Shown here: one piece after another, positions 35,059-43,290 of the stretch
How the letters are laid out: each line of letters begins with the position of its first letter
Numbering within the stretch: position 1 is the stretch's first letter
NCBI GenBank assembly: GCA_910585595.1
Contig: CAJUET010000002.1
Span: 124,001 to 188,000, forward strand
Reading direction: 5' to 3'
DNA length: 64,000 nucleotides
Origin: an uncultured Christensenella sp.
GTDB taxonomy: Bacteria > Bacillota > Clostridia > Christensenellales > Borkfalkiaceae
Position numbers and translations under genes: made by a program
The notes under the pieces: generated by a model
Told to the model about the DNA's origin: nothing
Database searches by the model: none
The model's input: the letters and a program-made list of their open reading frames with translations, nothing else

Positions 35059-35083
35059 AAGACCTTACTCACGGAAGGTCTTT
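35059..35083 (-). terminator. Terminator after the PadR operon
   Basis: AAGACCTT / AAGGTCTT arms with an eight-base loop, followed on the minus strand by TTTTTT. Confidence 0.88.
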
Positions 35084-35090
35084 TCCCATA

Positions 35091-35876
35091 TTAAATAAAC
35101 GATACGCTCACGGAGCCTGCGGAAACGCCGACATCGAGTTTTTTATCTGGATCGGCACCCGTCTGACCGGAAACGTTACAGGAACCCGCGCTCTTGTCTA
35201 CAAGAATCGTATAATCTTCTCTGTTGCCTGCAACCTTAAAATTCGCGGAGCCTGCGGAGACGTTCACGCGGATCTGCGGACAGGCAATGCGTTCCGCATT
35301 AAACGCACCTGCGTTTACCTTACAGTCGAGCGATGCGCTTTCAAGAGATTTGACGTAAATCGCCCCCGCATTTACATTGCATTTTAATTCCGCACAAACC
35401 ACGCCGTGCGCCGTGAGACTTCCCGCATTCACAGTGATCTGCGCCTTTTCGAATTCTCCCTCGCCGATCTCCACCTTTCCCGCATTGACCGTGACGGTAA
35501 GTTTGAGAACCGTATTCCGCGGAATCTTTACGAGCGTTTCGGGAAGAACGATCGGCAGAAAAGTGAAATTGTACCAGTGCTTTTTGTTCAGACCGTTTAC
35601 CGTGAGCAAGCCTTCTTTTTCTTCGACTGAGCCCGAATATCTGTTCGATACGGGATAGTCTACGGTGATCTCCTCTCCGTCGTAAAATTCCGTTTTGATA
35701 TTCCCGACAGAGTTGTCGATTCTAAGTTCTGTGATTTCCCCTTCGGCAACGTAATGCTTCATTTCGAATTCGGGCATAAATTTCCAATCGTTCAGCGCAA
35801 GCGCTATGACCAGAATGATCAGTCCGATCCCGATAATCACGCTTCCCCCGATGATCGCTTTGATAACAGCCTTCAT
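35091..35876 (-). CDS. DUF4097-type beta-repeat protein with N-terminal anchor
   Basis: The 261-residue protein starts with one membrane helix (IIGGSVIIGIGLIILVIALA) and continues as a right-handed beta structure with repeated N-A-G or S-A-G turns: VNAGKVEIGE, VNAGSLTAHG, VNAGAIYVKS, VNAGAFNAER, VSAGSANFKV. This is the DUF4097/DUF4098 pattern. It lies 1 base after the DUF1700 gene in a PadR-DUF1700-DUF4097 operon, a recurrent Firmicute module linked to envelope stress in some species. Confidence 0.85.
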   Translation of the reverse strand: MKAVIKAIIGGSVIIGIGLIILVIALALNDWKFMPEFEMKHYVAEGEITELRIDNSVGNIKTEFYDGEEITVDYPVSNRYSGSVEEKEGLLTVNGLNKKHWYNFTFLPIVLPETLVKIPRNTVLKLTVTVNAGKVEIGEGEFEKAQITVNAGSLTAHGVVCAELKCNVNAGAIYVKSLESASLDCKVNAGAFNAERIACPQIRVNVSAGSANFKVAGNREDYTILVDKSAGSCNVSGQTGADPDKKLDVGVSAGSVSVSFI

Positions 35877-35877
35877 T

Positions 35878-36552
35878 TTACGCCTCCTCCGCGGTAAATA
35901 ACGATTTTATAAAGCCGCCTATCTTTTTGAAAAACGTCCACAAGAGCTTAGCTATACGGGGCAGAACGCTGATCAGAATCACGCCTATGCCGAACAGAAT
36001 CAAACCTGCGCCCACGCGCATAAGCCCGTCGGGAACGCTTGAAAACAACGTGCCGACGCCCAATCCGATCTCGCCAATCCCCGCGATCAGAACCGCAAAC
36101 GGTGCAAGGAACGCCGCAACCGTGACCGCACTCAAAGCCAGAATTATGCCGAAAATCGGAATTGCAAATATAATGCAAAGCAAAATAAATACCCAAGAAG
36201 TCTTGCCCTTACTCTTTCGCTTTGCCCTCTTTTCTTCCTTAGCGCATGGTCTTGCTTCGTACACACGCGGCGGTTCGCTGAAATATTCGTCGCGCGCGGG
36301 TGCTGGTTTTGGCGGCACTTCGTGCCGCTCCTTTCTTTCGGGTACTTCATACGCGCCTCCGTCCTCGTTCAGAATGCGCTGCGCCGCGTCGTAGGGAGGT
36401 CCGAACTGTTCTATGATCTCCCGCTCGGAATAGCCCGCCTCACGGCGATCGGCATACGCTTCCGCATAATACTCCAAAACGCGTTTTTGTTCGCTTTGAG
36501 AAACGCAAAGAAGATTGCTCTTTAATTCGTCTCTCCATTCGGTATACGTCAT
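35878..36552 (-). CDS. DUF1700 family membrane protein
   Basis: The 224-residue protein begins with the helical DUF1700/HAAS motif (WRDELKSNLLCVSQSEQKR, AEAYADRREAGYSEREIIEQFG), has a charged Pro-rich linker, then about four hydrophobic helices from residue 125 and ends KKIGGFIKSLFTAEEA. It overlaps the PadR gene by 4 bases. In such operons the HAAS domain is thought to link the membrane protein with the PadR regulator. Confidence 0.85.
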   Translation of the reverse strand: MTYTEWRDELKSNLLCVSQSEQKRVLEYYAEAYADRREAGYSEREIIEQFGPPYDAAQRILNEDGGAYEVPERKERHEVPPKPAPARDEYFSEPPRVYEARPCAKEEKRAKRKSKGKTSWVFILLCIIFAIPIFGIILALSAVTVAAFLAPFAVLIAGIGEIGLGVGTLFSSVPDGLMRVGAGLILFGIGVILISVLPRIAKLLWTFFKKIGGFIKSLFTAEEA

Positions 36553-36860
36553 ATCTTTCCTCCGAAAATCGCTTTGTAAATACTTTGTATCTCCAACAGA
36601 TCCTCTCTGCCCGATCTTAGCTTGCTCAGTCCCAAGGGAGTTATCTTGTAATACCGCCTCAACCTTCCGCTGTGCTCCGCCGTGCGCGCCGTAATATAAC
36701 CGCCGACTTCCAACCGCTTCAAAATAGGATAGAGCGTACTTTCGGAAATTTCTATAACTCCCTCTAAGTCGCTGATGATTTTATAGCCGTAGCTCTCGCC
36801 CCTGCTCAACGCATAGAGCACGCATACGTCTAATATTCCCTTTTTGAGCTGTACATCCAT
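36549..36860 (-). CDS. PadR family transcriptional regulator
   Basis: The 103-residue winged-helix protein has the family text LYALSRGESYGYKIISDL, STLYPILKRLEVGGYI and GRLRRYYKITPLG. It should repress its own operon with DUF1700 and DUF4097 genes. A GGGGT site lies 6 bases before the ATG. The promoter upstream contains a palindrome between its -35 and -10 boxes, as expected for autorepression. Confidence 0.92.
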   Translation of the reverse strand: MDVQLKKGILDVCVLYALSRGESYGYKIISDLEGVIEISESTLYPILKRLEVGGYITARTAEHSGRLRRYYKITPLGLSKLRSGREDLLEIQSIYKAIFGGKI

Positions 36861-36880
36861 TGAATACCCCGCTTTGTCTG

Positions 36881-36911
36881 ATACTATACATTACATAGTA
36901 TTATTTGTCAA
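36881..36911 (-). promoter_or_regulatory. Promoter with embedded PadR operator
   Basis: Minus strand TTGACA, exactly 17 bases, TATAGT. The palindrome ATACTAT-7-ATAGTAT (36881-36901) covers the -10 box and most of the spacer, so a bound dimer would block RNA polymerase. The core ATGT...ACAT-like text matches PadR boxes. Confidence 0.8.
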
Positions 36912-36974
36912 GCGTTTTCAACAAAATTTTTTCAGAAATTTTTTAGCCGAACAAATATATTGCGAGCATAAAAA

Positions 36975-36996
36975 AAGAACCCCGTCAAGGGGTTTT
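36975..36996 (-). terminator. Terminator containing the DUF368 stop codon
   Basis: AACCCC-TTGAC-GGGGTT with a following TTTTTTT on the minus strand. The TGA stop of the gene lies in the loop. Confidence 0.88.
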
Positions 36997-38007
36997 CTCT
37001 TCTTTTTTCGGTTTCTTCTTTTTGGAATAAAGCCAAAAGCCGAACGAAAGCGCAAAGCCTGAAAACAACAGTACGACCGCTACGACCCAATACCACGGGG
37101 AAGCGTTGAGAGCCGATAAAACCGTAGGCGCGATTTCGGTTTTCGCTTCCCGAAGGGTGGAGACGTAAATGGCGGGAACGGAACCGATTATAAAACCTAA
37201 AATGGAATAATGAGTTCCGCGCGGGCACTTTTTCAAGAGCGTTTTCATAAGCACGGAGATCGCAAAGAAGCCCGCAACGAGCCCTATCGCAAGACAGCCC
37301 AAAACAGCAAAACATATCCCAACGTTTCGCCCGTGCAGTAAATACACGGTCACAAGCTCTACGACAGGATTATAATAGCCGAAAATAAGCAACAGCATCG
37401 AACCCGAAATTCCGGGCACGACGAGCGCGCACGAGCCGACCGCGCCGATCAGAATGAGCAGAAAATATCCGCCCGCGTTCATATCAAATAAATTCACGTT
37501 CCCCGCAAGCGGCAAAAAGCAGAGCGCGGCGGCGGCAGCCAAAGGAATGAATAAGGCAAGCGCATACTTCCAGTTGAACTTTGCGCCCTTCAATTTTTCC
37601 CCTATGGACGGAATTCCGCCGATCGCAAGCCCCACAAACAGCGTCACCGTGGGAACGGGATAATGCCTGAGCCCCCATTGTATGGGCAGTATCAACGCCG
37701 CAATGCCCACGAGCATACCGATAAGAATGGGAAGAAGAGTCACGACGCTCTTTTTGAAGTGTTTGAAAATATCGGCGATCGCGCCCACGAGCCGCTCGTA
37801 TATGCCGAGGATCGCCGCCACCGAACCGCCCGAAAAACCGGGAATAATAAATGCGATCCCGATTCCGATCCCCCTCAAAATATCGTAAAAAAAAGCGAGA
37901 AAAGGATTTTGTTTTTTCCCTTCCTGCGGTACCTTCTCAGGTTGCTTTTGGGGTTCCCCTTCAAGTTCCGACGCTTCCGTTTTGATTTTTTCGCTCTGCT
38001 CGTCCAT
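36985..38007 (-). CDS. DUF368 polytopic membrane protein
   Basis: The 340-residue protein has about nine hydrophobic helices and the family's repeated glycine motif: IIPGFSGGSVAAILGIYE near residue 57 and VVPGISGSMLLLIFGYY near 195, an inverted-repeat transporter look. DUF368 proteins have been linked to polyprenyl-phosphate transport; this is family knowledge, not visible here. The N and C termini are highly charged. The -10 box ends 7 bases before the ATG, so the mRNA is leaderless. Confidence 0.9.
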   Translation of the reverse strand: MDEQSEKIKTEASELEGEPQKQPEKVPQEGKKQNPFLAFFYDILRGIGIGIAFIIPGFSGGSVAAILGIYERLVGAIADIFKHFKKSVVTLLPILIGMLVGIAALILPIQWGLRHYPVPTVTLFVGLAIGGIPSIGEKLKGAKFNWKYALALFIPLAAAAALCFLPLAGNVNLFDMNAGGYFLLILIGAVGSCALVVPGISGSMLLLIFGYYNPVVELVTVYLLHGRNVGICFAVLGCLAIGLVAGFFAISVLMKTLLKKCPRGTHYSILGFIIGSVPAIYVSTLREAKTEIAPTVLSALNASPWYWVVAVVLLFSGFALSFGFWLYSKKKKPKKEEKTP

Positions 38008-38014
38008 ACAGTTT

Positions 38015-38043
38015 AGTATATCACAGCTTTACGGGAAAAACAA
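38015..38043 (-). promoter_or_regulatory. Leaderless-type promoter of the DUF368 gene
   Basis: Minus strand TTGTTT, 17 bases, TATACT, then 7 bases and ATG. The -35 box touches the sigK stop codon. Confidence 0.7.
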
Positions 38044-38745
38044 CTATTCCGATAAAAAATCTTCTCTCGAAAGTCCTTCCCGAAGTTTTTCAAGCGCCTT
38101 CTTTTCGATACGCGAAACATAGGAGCGGGAAATTTTAAGTTTTGCAGCAACCTCTCTCTGCGCCATGGGCGCGCCGCCTGCCAAGGCGTAGCGCATACAG
38201 ATAATGACGGTCTCCCGTTCGGAGAGAAGTTTTTTGATTGCGCACAAAAATTTTTCCTGCATGAGCGACTGCTCCACGCTCCCGAACACTTTATCCTCTT
38301 TTTCAAAAAGCAGATCCATGAGGGTAAGCTCGTTTCCGTCCTTATCGCATCCCACGGGGTCTGAGAGGGAAACGTTCTTTTTATGCTTTTTTCCCGCGCG
38401 GATAAGCATGAGAATTTCGTTCTCGATACAGCGTGCCGTGTAAGTCGCAAGCCGCGTGCCGTGCCCCACCTCGTAAGTATTGATTGCCTTGATGAGCCCG
38501 ATACTGCCCACCGAGATCATGTCGTCCGTCTCCGCCGCTCCGTTGTACTTTTTTACGATATGGGCAACAAGCCGCATGTTGTGTTTGACGAGCATATCTT
38601 TTGCGTGTTTGTCCCCTTGTTTGGCAAGCTTTAAATATTTCTCTTCCTCCGCCGCCGAAAGAGGCTTTGGATAAGACGTTCCGTCCGAAAAAGAACCCGT
38701 AAAAAAGAATAGCCGCGTTAACACGGCGCAAATGAGTCCGAGCAT
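38044..38745 (-). CDS. sigK: Sporulation sigma factor SigK, uninterrupted
   Basis: The 233-residue protein aligns along its length with SigK: the hydrophobic pro-like N terminus (MLGLICAVLTRLFFFTGSF), YPKPLSAAEEEKYLKLAKQGD, region 2 text NMRLVAHIVKKYNG and GLIKAINTYEVGHGTRLATYTARCIENEI, and region 4 REVAAKLKISRSYVSRIEKKALEKL. It directs mother-cell genes late in sporulation. No skin-type element splits it. The N-terminal segment suggests membrane tethering and proteolytic activation. A weak GCGGGG site precedes the ATG. Confidence 0.9.
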   Translation of the reverse strand: MLGLICAVLTRLFFFTGSFSDGTSYPKPLSAAEEEKYLKLAKQGDKHAKDMLVKHNMRLVAHIVKKYNGAAETDDMISVGSIGLIKAINTYEVGHGTRLATYTARCIENEILMLIRAGKKHKKNVSLSDPVGCDKDGNELTLMDLLFEKEDKVFGSVEQSLMQEKFLCAIKKLLSERETVIICMRYALAGGAPMAQREVAAKLKISRSYVSRIEKKALEKLREGLSREDFLSE

Positions 38746-38883
38746 AGGAAACCCCGCAAAAATTCCGTTTGTTTATCCTATGCTTTTTACAATTTGTCCT
38801 ATACTAAAAGGCAGGCAAAAATTCAAATTTATTCGGATTCAAAGAAAAAGTTAGAAATTCAACCAACAGTTGAGAAAATATTA

Positions 38884-38912
38884 TTGAGATTTTGAACCGA
38901 TTTTTGTATAAT
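38884..38912 (+). promoter_or_regulatory. Promoter of the XRE membrane protein gene
   Basis: TTGAGA, 17 bases, TATAAT; leader of about 30 bases ending with GGAGGAG. Confidence 0.8.
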
Positions 38913-38949
38913 TTATTTATGATCATATAAAACGCGCGGAGGAGAATCA

Positions 38950-40095
38950 ATGAACTGTGGAGAAAAGATAGCGGAACTGCGTAAAAAACGCGGTATGACG
39001 CAGGACGATCTGGGAAAGGCGATGAACGTTTCGTATCAGGCGGTTTCAAAATGGGAGCGCGACGAATCGCAGCCCGATTTCGAGACGATGACGAAAATCG
39101 CCAAACTGTTCAACGTCCCGCTCGGATATTTTGCAGAGGACAGCGAAACGGAAGAAAAGTCCGACAAAGAAACTATCAAGGAAGAAGTCAAAGAAGAAGT
39201 TAAAAAAGAACTTCGGGAAGAATTAACGCGGGAAGTTACGGAAGGCATCAAAAAAGAACAAGCCGAAGATCCGACCGCAGGAAACTGCACCGTCTGCGGA
39301 AAATTACTGAAAGAGAGCGAAGTCGCATCTTACACGCCCAAGCTCGTCTGTAAATCTTGCGCGGAACGAAAAGAACAGGAAACGCTGAACGCTCAGAAAA
39401 AAGCGGAGGAAGACAGGAAACTCGACAAACAGCTTTCCGCAAGAGAGATTCTCGGACACGGATTCGACGTACCGCTCATCATATCGTTAGTGCTTGCGTT
39501 CGTCTGTTACGTCGCGCTCACCGCAGTCACCTTTCTCAACCAATCGTCGGACGACGGCATGCTCTACGGATTTTTGACTTTCCTGTGTCCCCTCGCTGTT
39601 TTTGCCTGCACGCACGCCGTCGTCGATGCAGTCAGCGAATGGCGGAACCGTGACAGCGACGAAGCCTATACGCGCAACCTGTCGCTGATTGTCGGAGCGT
39701 GTTTTGCCGCCGTCAATCTTGCGATTTTCCTCTCCCTCTATTTCACCTCGGACGAGGGCGCAGACCTGTTTTGTCTGATACTGCTCTTTATGAGCATGAT
39801 ACTTTCTTTCACGTTCGTAAGCCAGTTTATGTACGGCGGAGTCGTCAAAGAAATATTTACGGCGGGAGGTTTCACCTTTAAATTACCGGGATTCATCATC
39901 ACGCTCGACATCGACTCTCTGCTGTGGATGATCGTAGCGAAATTCTTTCTCGGAATTCTTGCGGCAATCGTATTCGTCGTAACGACCGTGCTCTTCGCCG
40001 TGGTCGCAATCCTCGGCTCAGTCTTTCTCTTTATCCCCTCCGTTCTCTGGAAAACGAGAAAGGATCATAAAGCAAAACAAAGCCTGAAAGAATAA
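38950..40095 (+). CDS. XRE-type DNA-binding protein with zinc ribbon and membrane domain
   Basis: The 381-residue protein has an N-terminal helix-turn-helix (GEKIAELRKKRGMTQDDLG, VSYQAVSKWERDESQPD, residues 4-65), a highly charged coiled segment (KEEVKEEVKKELREELTRE), a four-Cys zinc ribbon (CTVCGKL and CKSCAER, about 115-140), and four to five membrane helices from residue 175. It is probably a membrane-tethered regulator. A GGAGGAG site precedes the ATG. No partner gene lies next to it. Confidence 0.85.
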   Translation: MNCGEKIAELRKKRGMTQDDLGKAMNVSYQAVSKWERDESQPDFETMTKIAKLFNVPLGYFAEDSETEEKSDKETIKEEVKEEVKKELREELTREVTEGIKKEQAEDPTAGNCTVCGKLLKESEVASYTPKLVCKSCAERKEQETLNAQKKAEEDRKLDKQLSAREILGHGFDVPLIISLVLAFVCYVALTAVTFLNQSSDDGMLYGFLTFLCPLAVFACTHAVVDAVSEWRNRDSDEAYTRNLSLIVGACFAAVNLAIFLSLYFTSDEGADLFCLILLFMSMILSFTFVSQFMYGGVVKEIFTAGGFTFKLPGFIITLDIDSLLWMIVAKFFLGILAAIVFVVTTVLFAVVAILGSVFLFIPSVLWKTRKDHKAKQSLKE

Positions 40096-40109
40096 TTACA
40101 TAAAATATC

Positions 40110-40138
40110 AAAGCGCCGTCCATCCGGGACGGCGCTTT
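40110..40138. terminator. Bidirectional terminator between the XRE gene and aspS
   Basis: Twelve-base arms AAAGCGCCGTCC and GGACGGCGCTTT around five bases, with flanking A/T runs for both converging genes. Confidence 0.9.
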
Positions 40139-40148
40139 CATTTATTCG

Positions 40149-41903
40149 TTATTTCTTATCGGGAATGACCGCGCGGATATTCGCTTCGACAAGCTGTTTT
40201 TCCTCCACGGGCGAGGGCGCGTTCATAAGAAGATCGCGCGCCTTTGCGTTCATGGGGAAAGGAATAACCTCGCGGATATTTGCCGTCTCGCAAATAAGCA
40301 TGACCATTCTGTCGACGCCGGGGGCGACGCCCGCGTGCGGAGGCGCGCCGAACTCGAACGCCTGATAGAGCGCGGGGAACTTTTTCCCGACCTCCTCTTT
40401 CCCCATGCCGACGAGCGAAAACGCTTTGAGCATGATTTCGGGATCGTGATTTCTCACCGCGCCCGAAGAAAGTTCGATTCCGTTACACACAATATCGTAC
40501 TGATAGGCAAGAATTTCAAGCGGATCTTTTTTGAACGCCTCCATTCCCCCCTGCGGCATAGAGAACGGATTGTGGCAGAATTCGAGCTGCCCGCTCTCCT
40601 CGCCGATTTCATACATGGGAAAGTCGACGATCCAGCAGAAGCGGAACACGTCCTTTTCAAGCAGATCGAGCCCCGTGCCCAACATGGTGCGCAAAATTCC
40701 CGCACGCTTTTGCACGAGCGAAAGCTTTTCTTCCGCGATAAGCGCGACGAAGGAATTCGCCTTCAACTCCAAGCGCGCTTTGACTTCCTCTGAATTCTCC
40801 GTTAAAAATTTGCTGATTCCGCCCACGGGCTGCGCGTTCTCGTCCAGACGGAACCAGAACATTGCGCCCCCTTCCGTCTTGATCTTGAAGTCCTCTGCGG
40901 TCTTGTCGATCCACTTTCTCGCACCCGTAAAATCGGGCACGGCGATCGCTTTGACGACTTTACCCTGAAACGCCGTAAATTCGCCGTCGGCAAATAAGTC
41001 GGTAACGTCCCTGATCACGAGCGGGTTGCGAAGGTCGGGCTTGTCCGAACCGTACGTTTCCAAAGCCTCGCGGTAAGGGATACGGCGGAAAGGCGGCTTA
41101 TCCGCCTGTTTGCCCGAATACTTGGCGAATACGGGCGGAAGCACCCCTTCCAGCACCTCGAACACGTCCTCCTGCGTTGCATATGCAAGTTCGATGTCGA
41201 GCTGATAAAACTCACCGGGGGAGCGGTCGGCTCTTGCATCCTCGTCGCGGAAGCAGGGCGCGATCTGAAAGTATCGGTCGAATCCCGAACACATCAAAAG
41301 CTGTTTATACTGCTGCGGCGCCTGCGGAAGCGCGTAGAACTCGCCGGGATACAGGCGGCTCGGCACGATATAGTCGCGCGCGCCCTCGGGCGAAGAACTC
41401 GTTAAAATGGGCGTCGTGATCTCATAAAAGCCCCTCTCGGTCATGAGCTTTCTCAGATCGGCAACGATTTGGGAACGCAGAATAATTTTATCGCGTACCG
41501 CGCTGTTTCTCAGATCGAGAAAGCGGTAACGAAGGCGTATATCCTCGCCCGCGTCGAGCGAACGGTTGACCTCGAAGGGAAGCGCCTGCACCGAGCGTCT
41601 GCCCAGAATTTCCACCTTTTCGGGAATAATTTCGATAAGCCCCGTGGGAAGTTTCTCGTTGGGCGCGGAACGAAGCGCGACCGTTCCCTCTATGCTGACC
41701 GTCGATTCGGTGGGAATATCCCTTAAAGCCGAAAGACAGGGTTCTTCGGTTGCGACGACCTGCGTCGTGCCGTAGAAGTCGCGCAAGACCGCAAAGAGCA
41801 AGCCTCCCTTATCGCGCTTAGAATCGAGCCAGCCGGAAAGTTTCACCTTTTTGCCCGCGTCCTCTTTTCTGAGTTCCCCGCAGGTGTGCGTTCTATAAAA
41901 CAT
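40149..41903 (-). CDS. aspS: Aspartyl-tRNA synthetase, bacterial type
   Basis: The 584-residue class II enzyme charges tRNA-Asp. The N-terminal anticodon-binding OB domain (VKLSGWLDSKRDKGGLLFAV), motif 2 CFRDEDARADRSPGEFYQLD, the bacterial insertion domain, and motif 3 GAPPHAGVAPGVDRMVM are present. Length is usual for bacterial AspRS. GAGG lies 10 bases before the ATG. Confidence 0.96.
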   Translation of the reverse strand: MFYRTHTCGELRKEDAGKKVKLSGWLDSKRDKGGLLFAVLRDFYGTTQVVATEEPCLSALRDIPTESTVSIEGTVALRSAPNEKLPTGLIEIIPEKVEILGRRSVQALPFEVNRSLDAGEDIRLRYRFLDLRNSAVRDKIILRSQIVADLRKLMTERGFYEITTPILTSSSPEGARDYIVPSRLYPGEFYALPQAPQQYKQLLMCSGFDRYFQIAPCFRDEDARADRSPGEFYQLDIELAYATQEDVFEVLEGVLPPVFAKYSGKQADKPPFRRIPYREALETYGSDKPDLRNPLVIRDVTDLFADGEFTAFQGKVVKAIAVPDFTGARKWIDKTAEDFKIKTEGGAMFWFRLDENAQPVGGISKFLTENSEEVKARLELKANSFVALIAEEKLSLVQKRAGILRTMLGTGLDLLEKDVFRFCWIVDFPMYEIGEESGQLEFCHNPFSMPQGGMEAFKKDPLEILAYQYDIVCNGIELSSGAVRNHDPEIMLKAFSLVGMGKEEVGKKFPALYQAFEFGAPPHAGVAPGVDRMVMLICETANIREVIPFPMNAKARDLLMNAPSPVEEKQLVEANIRAVIPDKK

Positions 41904-41932
41904 GGTTTTATCCTCTATATATCGTTTTCATT

Positions 41933-41961
41933 ATTGTAGCCTGTTCCCCACCCGTTGTCAA
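41933..41961 (-). promoter_or_regulatory. Promoter of aspS
   Basis: Minus strand TTGACA, 17 bases, TACAAT; a leader of about 25 bases leaves no room for a T-box. Confidence 0.8.
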
Positions 41962-41979
41962 GAAAATGAAAGAAAGCTA

Positions 41980-42008
41980 TTGACATTTTTTCGCTATTTT
42001 GATATACT
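41980..42008 (+). promoter_or_regulatory. Promoter of the structured leader and LRR lipoprotein
   Basis: TTGACA, exactly 17 bases, TATACT. The expected start at 42015 falls at the base of the long hairpin. Confidence 0.85.
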
Positions 42009-42013
42009 ACCCT

Positions 42014-42158
42014 TACCACGCAACTGAATAATTTTTGCACACAGGGTACAAACCGGCATTGTTTGTATCTCTATATTCCTGTGTGCGGAATGGTTGCGTG
42101 GTAACAATCGGAGATACTGATGCAGGGCGTGTCTCCGAAAGGGACACGCTTTTTTATT
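42014..42158 (+). ncRNA. Structured leader RNA with switchable terminator
   Basis: Three nested stems are visible: P1 TACCACGCAAC/GTTGCGTGGTA (42014-42024 with 42093-42103), P2 GCACACAGG/CCTGTGTGC (42037-42045 with 42078-42086) and P3 TACAAAC/GTTTGTA (42047-42053 with 42061-42067). After them CGGAGA (42109-42114) can pair with TCTCCG (42132-42137), while the overlapping GCGTGTC (42127-42133) pairs with GACACGC (42143-42149) ahead of TTTTTTATT, an intrinsic terminator. The two pairings exclude each other. This is the layout of a riboswitch or attenuator, or of a free small RNA of about 140 bases. It matches no class I recognise. Confidence 0.7.
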
Positions 42159-42180
42159 GCCCTGCAAAAGGAGAAAAATT

Positions 42181-43236
42181 ATGAAGAAACTTGTTACCAC
42201 GCTATGTACTCTCGTCTGCACACTCTGTCTTTTCTCCCTGTTCGCCGCCTGCGAAGACACAGACAAGCAAACGACTCTCAGCTACGACCTCACGGACGAA
42301 ACCTGCACGGTTTCAGGTGGTACGGTCGTCGACAAAGAATTGGATATTCCCTCGTCCTATAACGGGCACACCGTAACGGACATAGGGCAATCCGCTTTTA
42401 AAGACAACCTCACCGTAACAAGCGTAACCATTCCCGACGGCGTAACAAAAATCGGACAGGACGCTTTTTACGGTTGCAGAAACCTTGAAAGCGTAACGAT
42501 TCCGCAAAGCGTAACTTCGATCGGTACCTCCGCGTTCTACAACTGCTCAAAGCTGACGAATATCTATTATAAAGGCGACGTTGCGTCCTGGTGCGCCAAG
42601 ACCGACCTTTCGGGACTCATGCGCTACGGCAACGCGCAAAAAATCTTACATATCGGCGGCAGTCAGATTTCGGGAACGCTCACCGTTCCAGACGGCGTAA
42701 CAAAAATAGGCAAAGCCGCATTCTACCGTTGCAACGGACTGACGGGCGTTTTCTTCCCGAACAGTCTTACGGCTCTCGGCGACTGGGCATTCGCAGAATG
42801 TCCGGATCTTTTAAGTGTCACCGTTTCCGAAAAAGTCACAAGCATCGGCGAAGGCGTTTTCCGCTCCTGTTCGAAATTGGAAAGTGTAACGTACAACGCC
42901 ACTGCCGTACCGCAATTCGCGTTTCACCATTGCTACGCGCTTACAAGCGTCGCTCTCGGAATAACAACAAATAAGATTGACGAGAACGCGTTCGCCTTCT
43001 GCACCGCGCTCAATCAAATCACAATTCCGAACAGCGTAACCAAAATCGGAGCAAATGCGTTTTCCGCCTGTTCCGCGTTGAAAAAGGCGGTTTTCATAAC
43101 GGCGAACGGTTGGAAAGTAATAAAAGGAGGCGATAATGATGAAGATAAAGACGTTTCAAAAGATATTACCGATTCCGAAACAGCCGCAAATTATCTCATC
43201 AACAATTACGCCGACAAAGATTGGGAACGCAGTTAA
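42181..43236 (+). CDS. BspA-like LRR lipoprotein
   Basis: The 351-residue protein has a signal peptide with lipobox Cys24 (LFAAC) and at least seven BspA-type leucine-rich repeats of about 23 residues with the pattern VTIPDGVTKIGQDAFYGCRNLESV. It should be a surface adhesin or binding protein. The C terminus is acidic (GGDNDEDKDVSKD). The start at 42181 has AAAAGGAG upstream; a longer frame begins inside the leader terminator. Expression should depend on the leader RNA. Confidence 0.9.
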   Translation: MKKLVTTLCTLVCTLCLFSLFAACEDTDKQTTLSYDLTDETCTVSGGTVVDKELDIPSSYNGHTVTDIGQSAFKDNLTVTSVTIPDGVTKIGQDAFYGCRNLESVTIPQSVTSIGTSAFYNCSKLTNIYYKGDVASWCAKTDLSGLMRYGNAQKILHIGGSQISGTLTVPDGVTKIGKAAFYRCNGLTGVFFPNSLTALGDWAFAECPDLLSVTVSEKVTSIGEGVFRSCSKLESVTYNATAVPQFAFHHCYALTSVALGITTNKIDENAFAFCTALNQITIPNSVTKIGANAFSACSALKKAVFITANGWKVIKGGDNDEDKDVSKDITDSETAANYLINNYADKDWERS

Positions 43237-43256
43237 AAATAACATTAAAAAACGAT

Positions 43257-43290
43257 ATAAAGAAGGACGGAAAATGCCGTCCTTCTTTAT
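43257..43290. terminator. Bidirectional terminator, LRR lipoprotein and helicase genes
   Basis: Fourteen-base arms ATAAAGAAGGACGG and CCGTCCTTCTTTAT around six bases. It overlaps the last codon of the converging helicase gene. Confidence 0.9.

Noticed and set aside
38746..38830. A SigE or SigK promoter for sigK.
   Set aside because: CATAGGATA fits the SigK -10, but no matching -35 lies at the proper distance, so it is not listed as a feature.
42037..42070. Resemblance of CACAGGG..CAAACC in the leader to the core of c-di-GMP-I riboswitches.
   Set aside because: The second conserved block and the tetraloop-receptor elements are missing, and the stems here pair differently.
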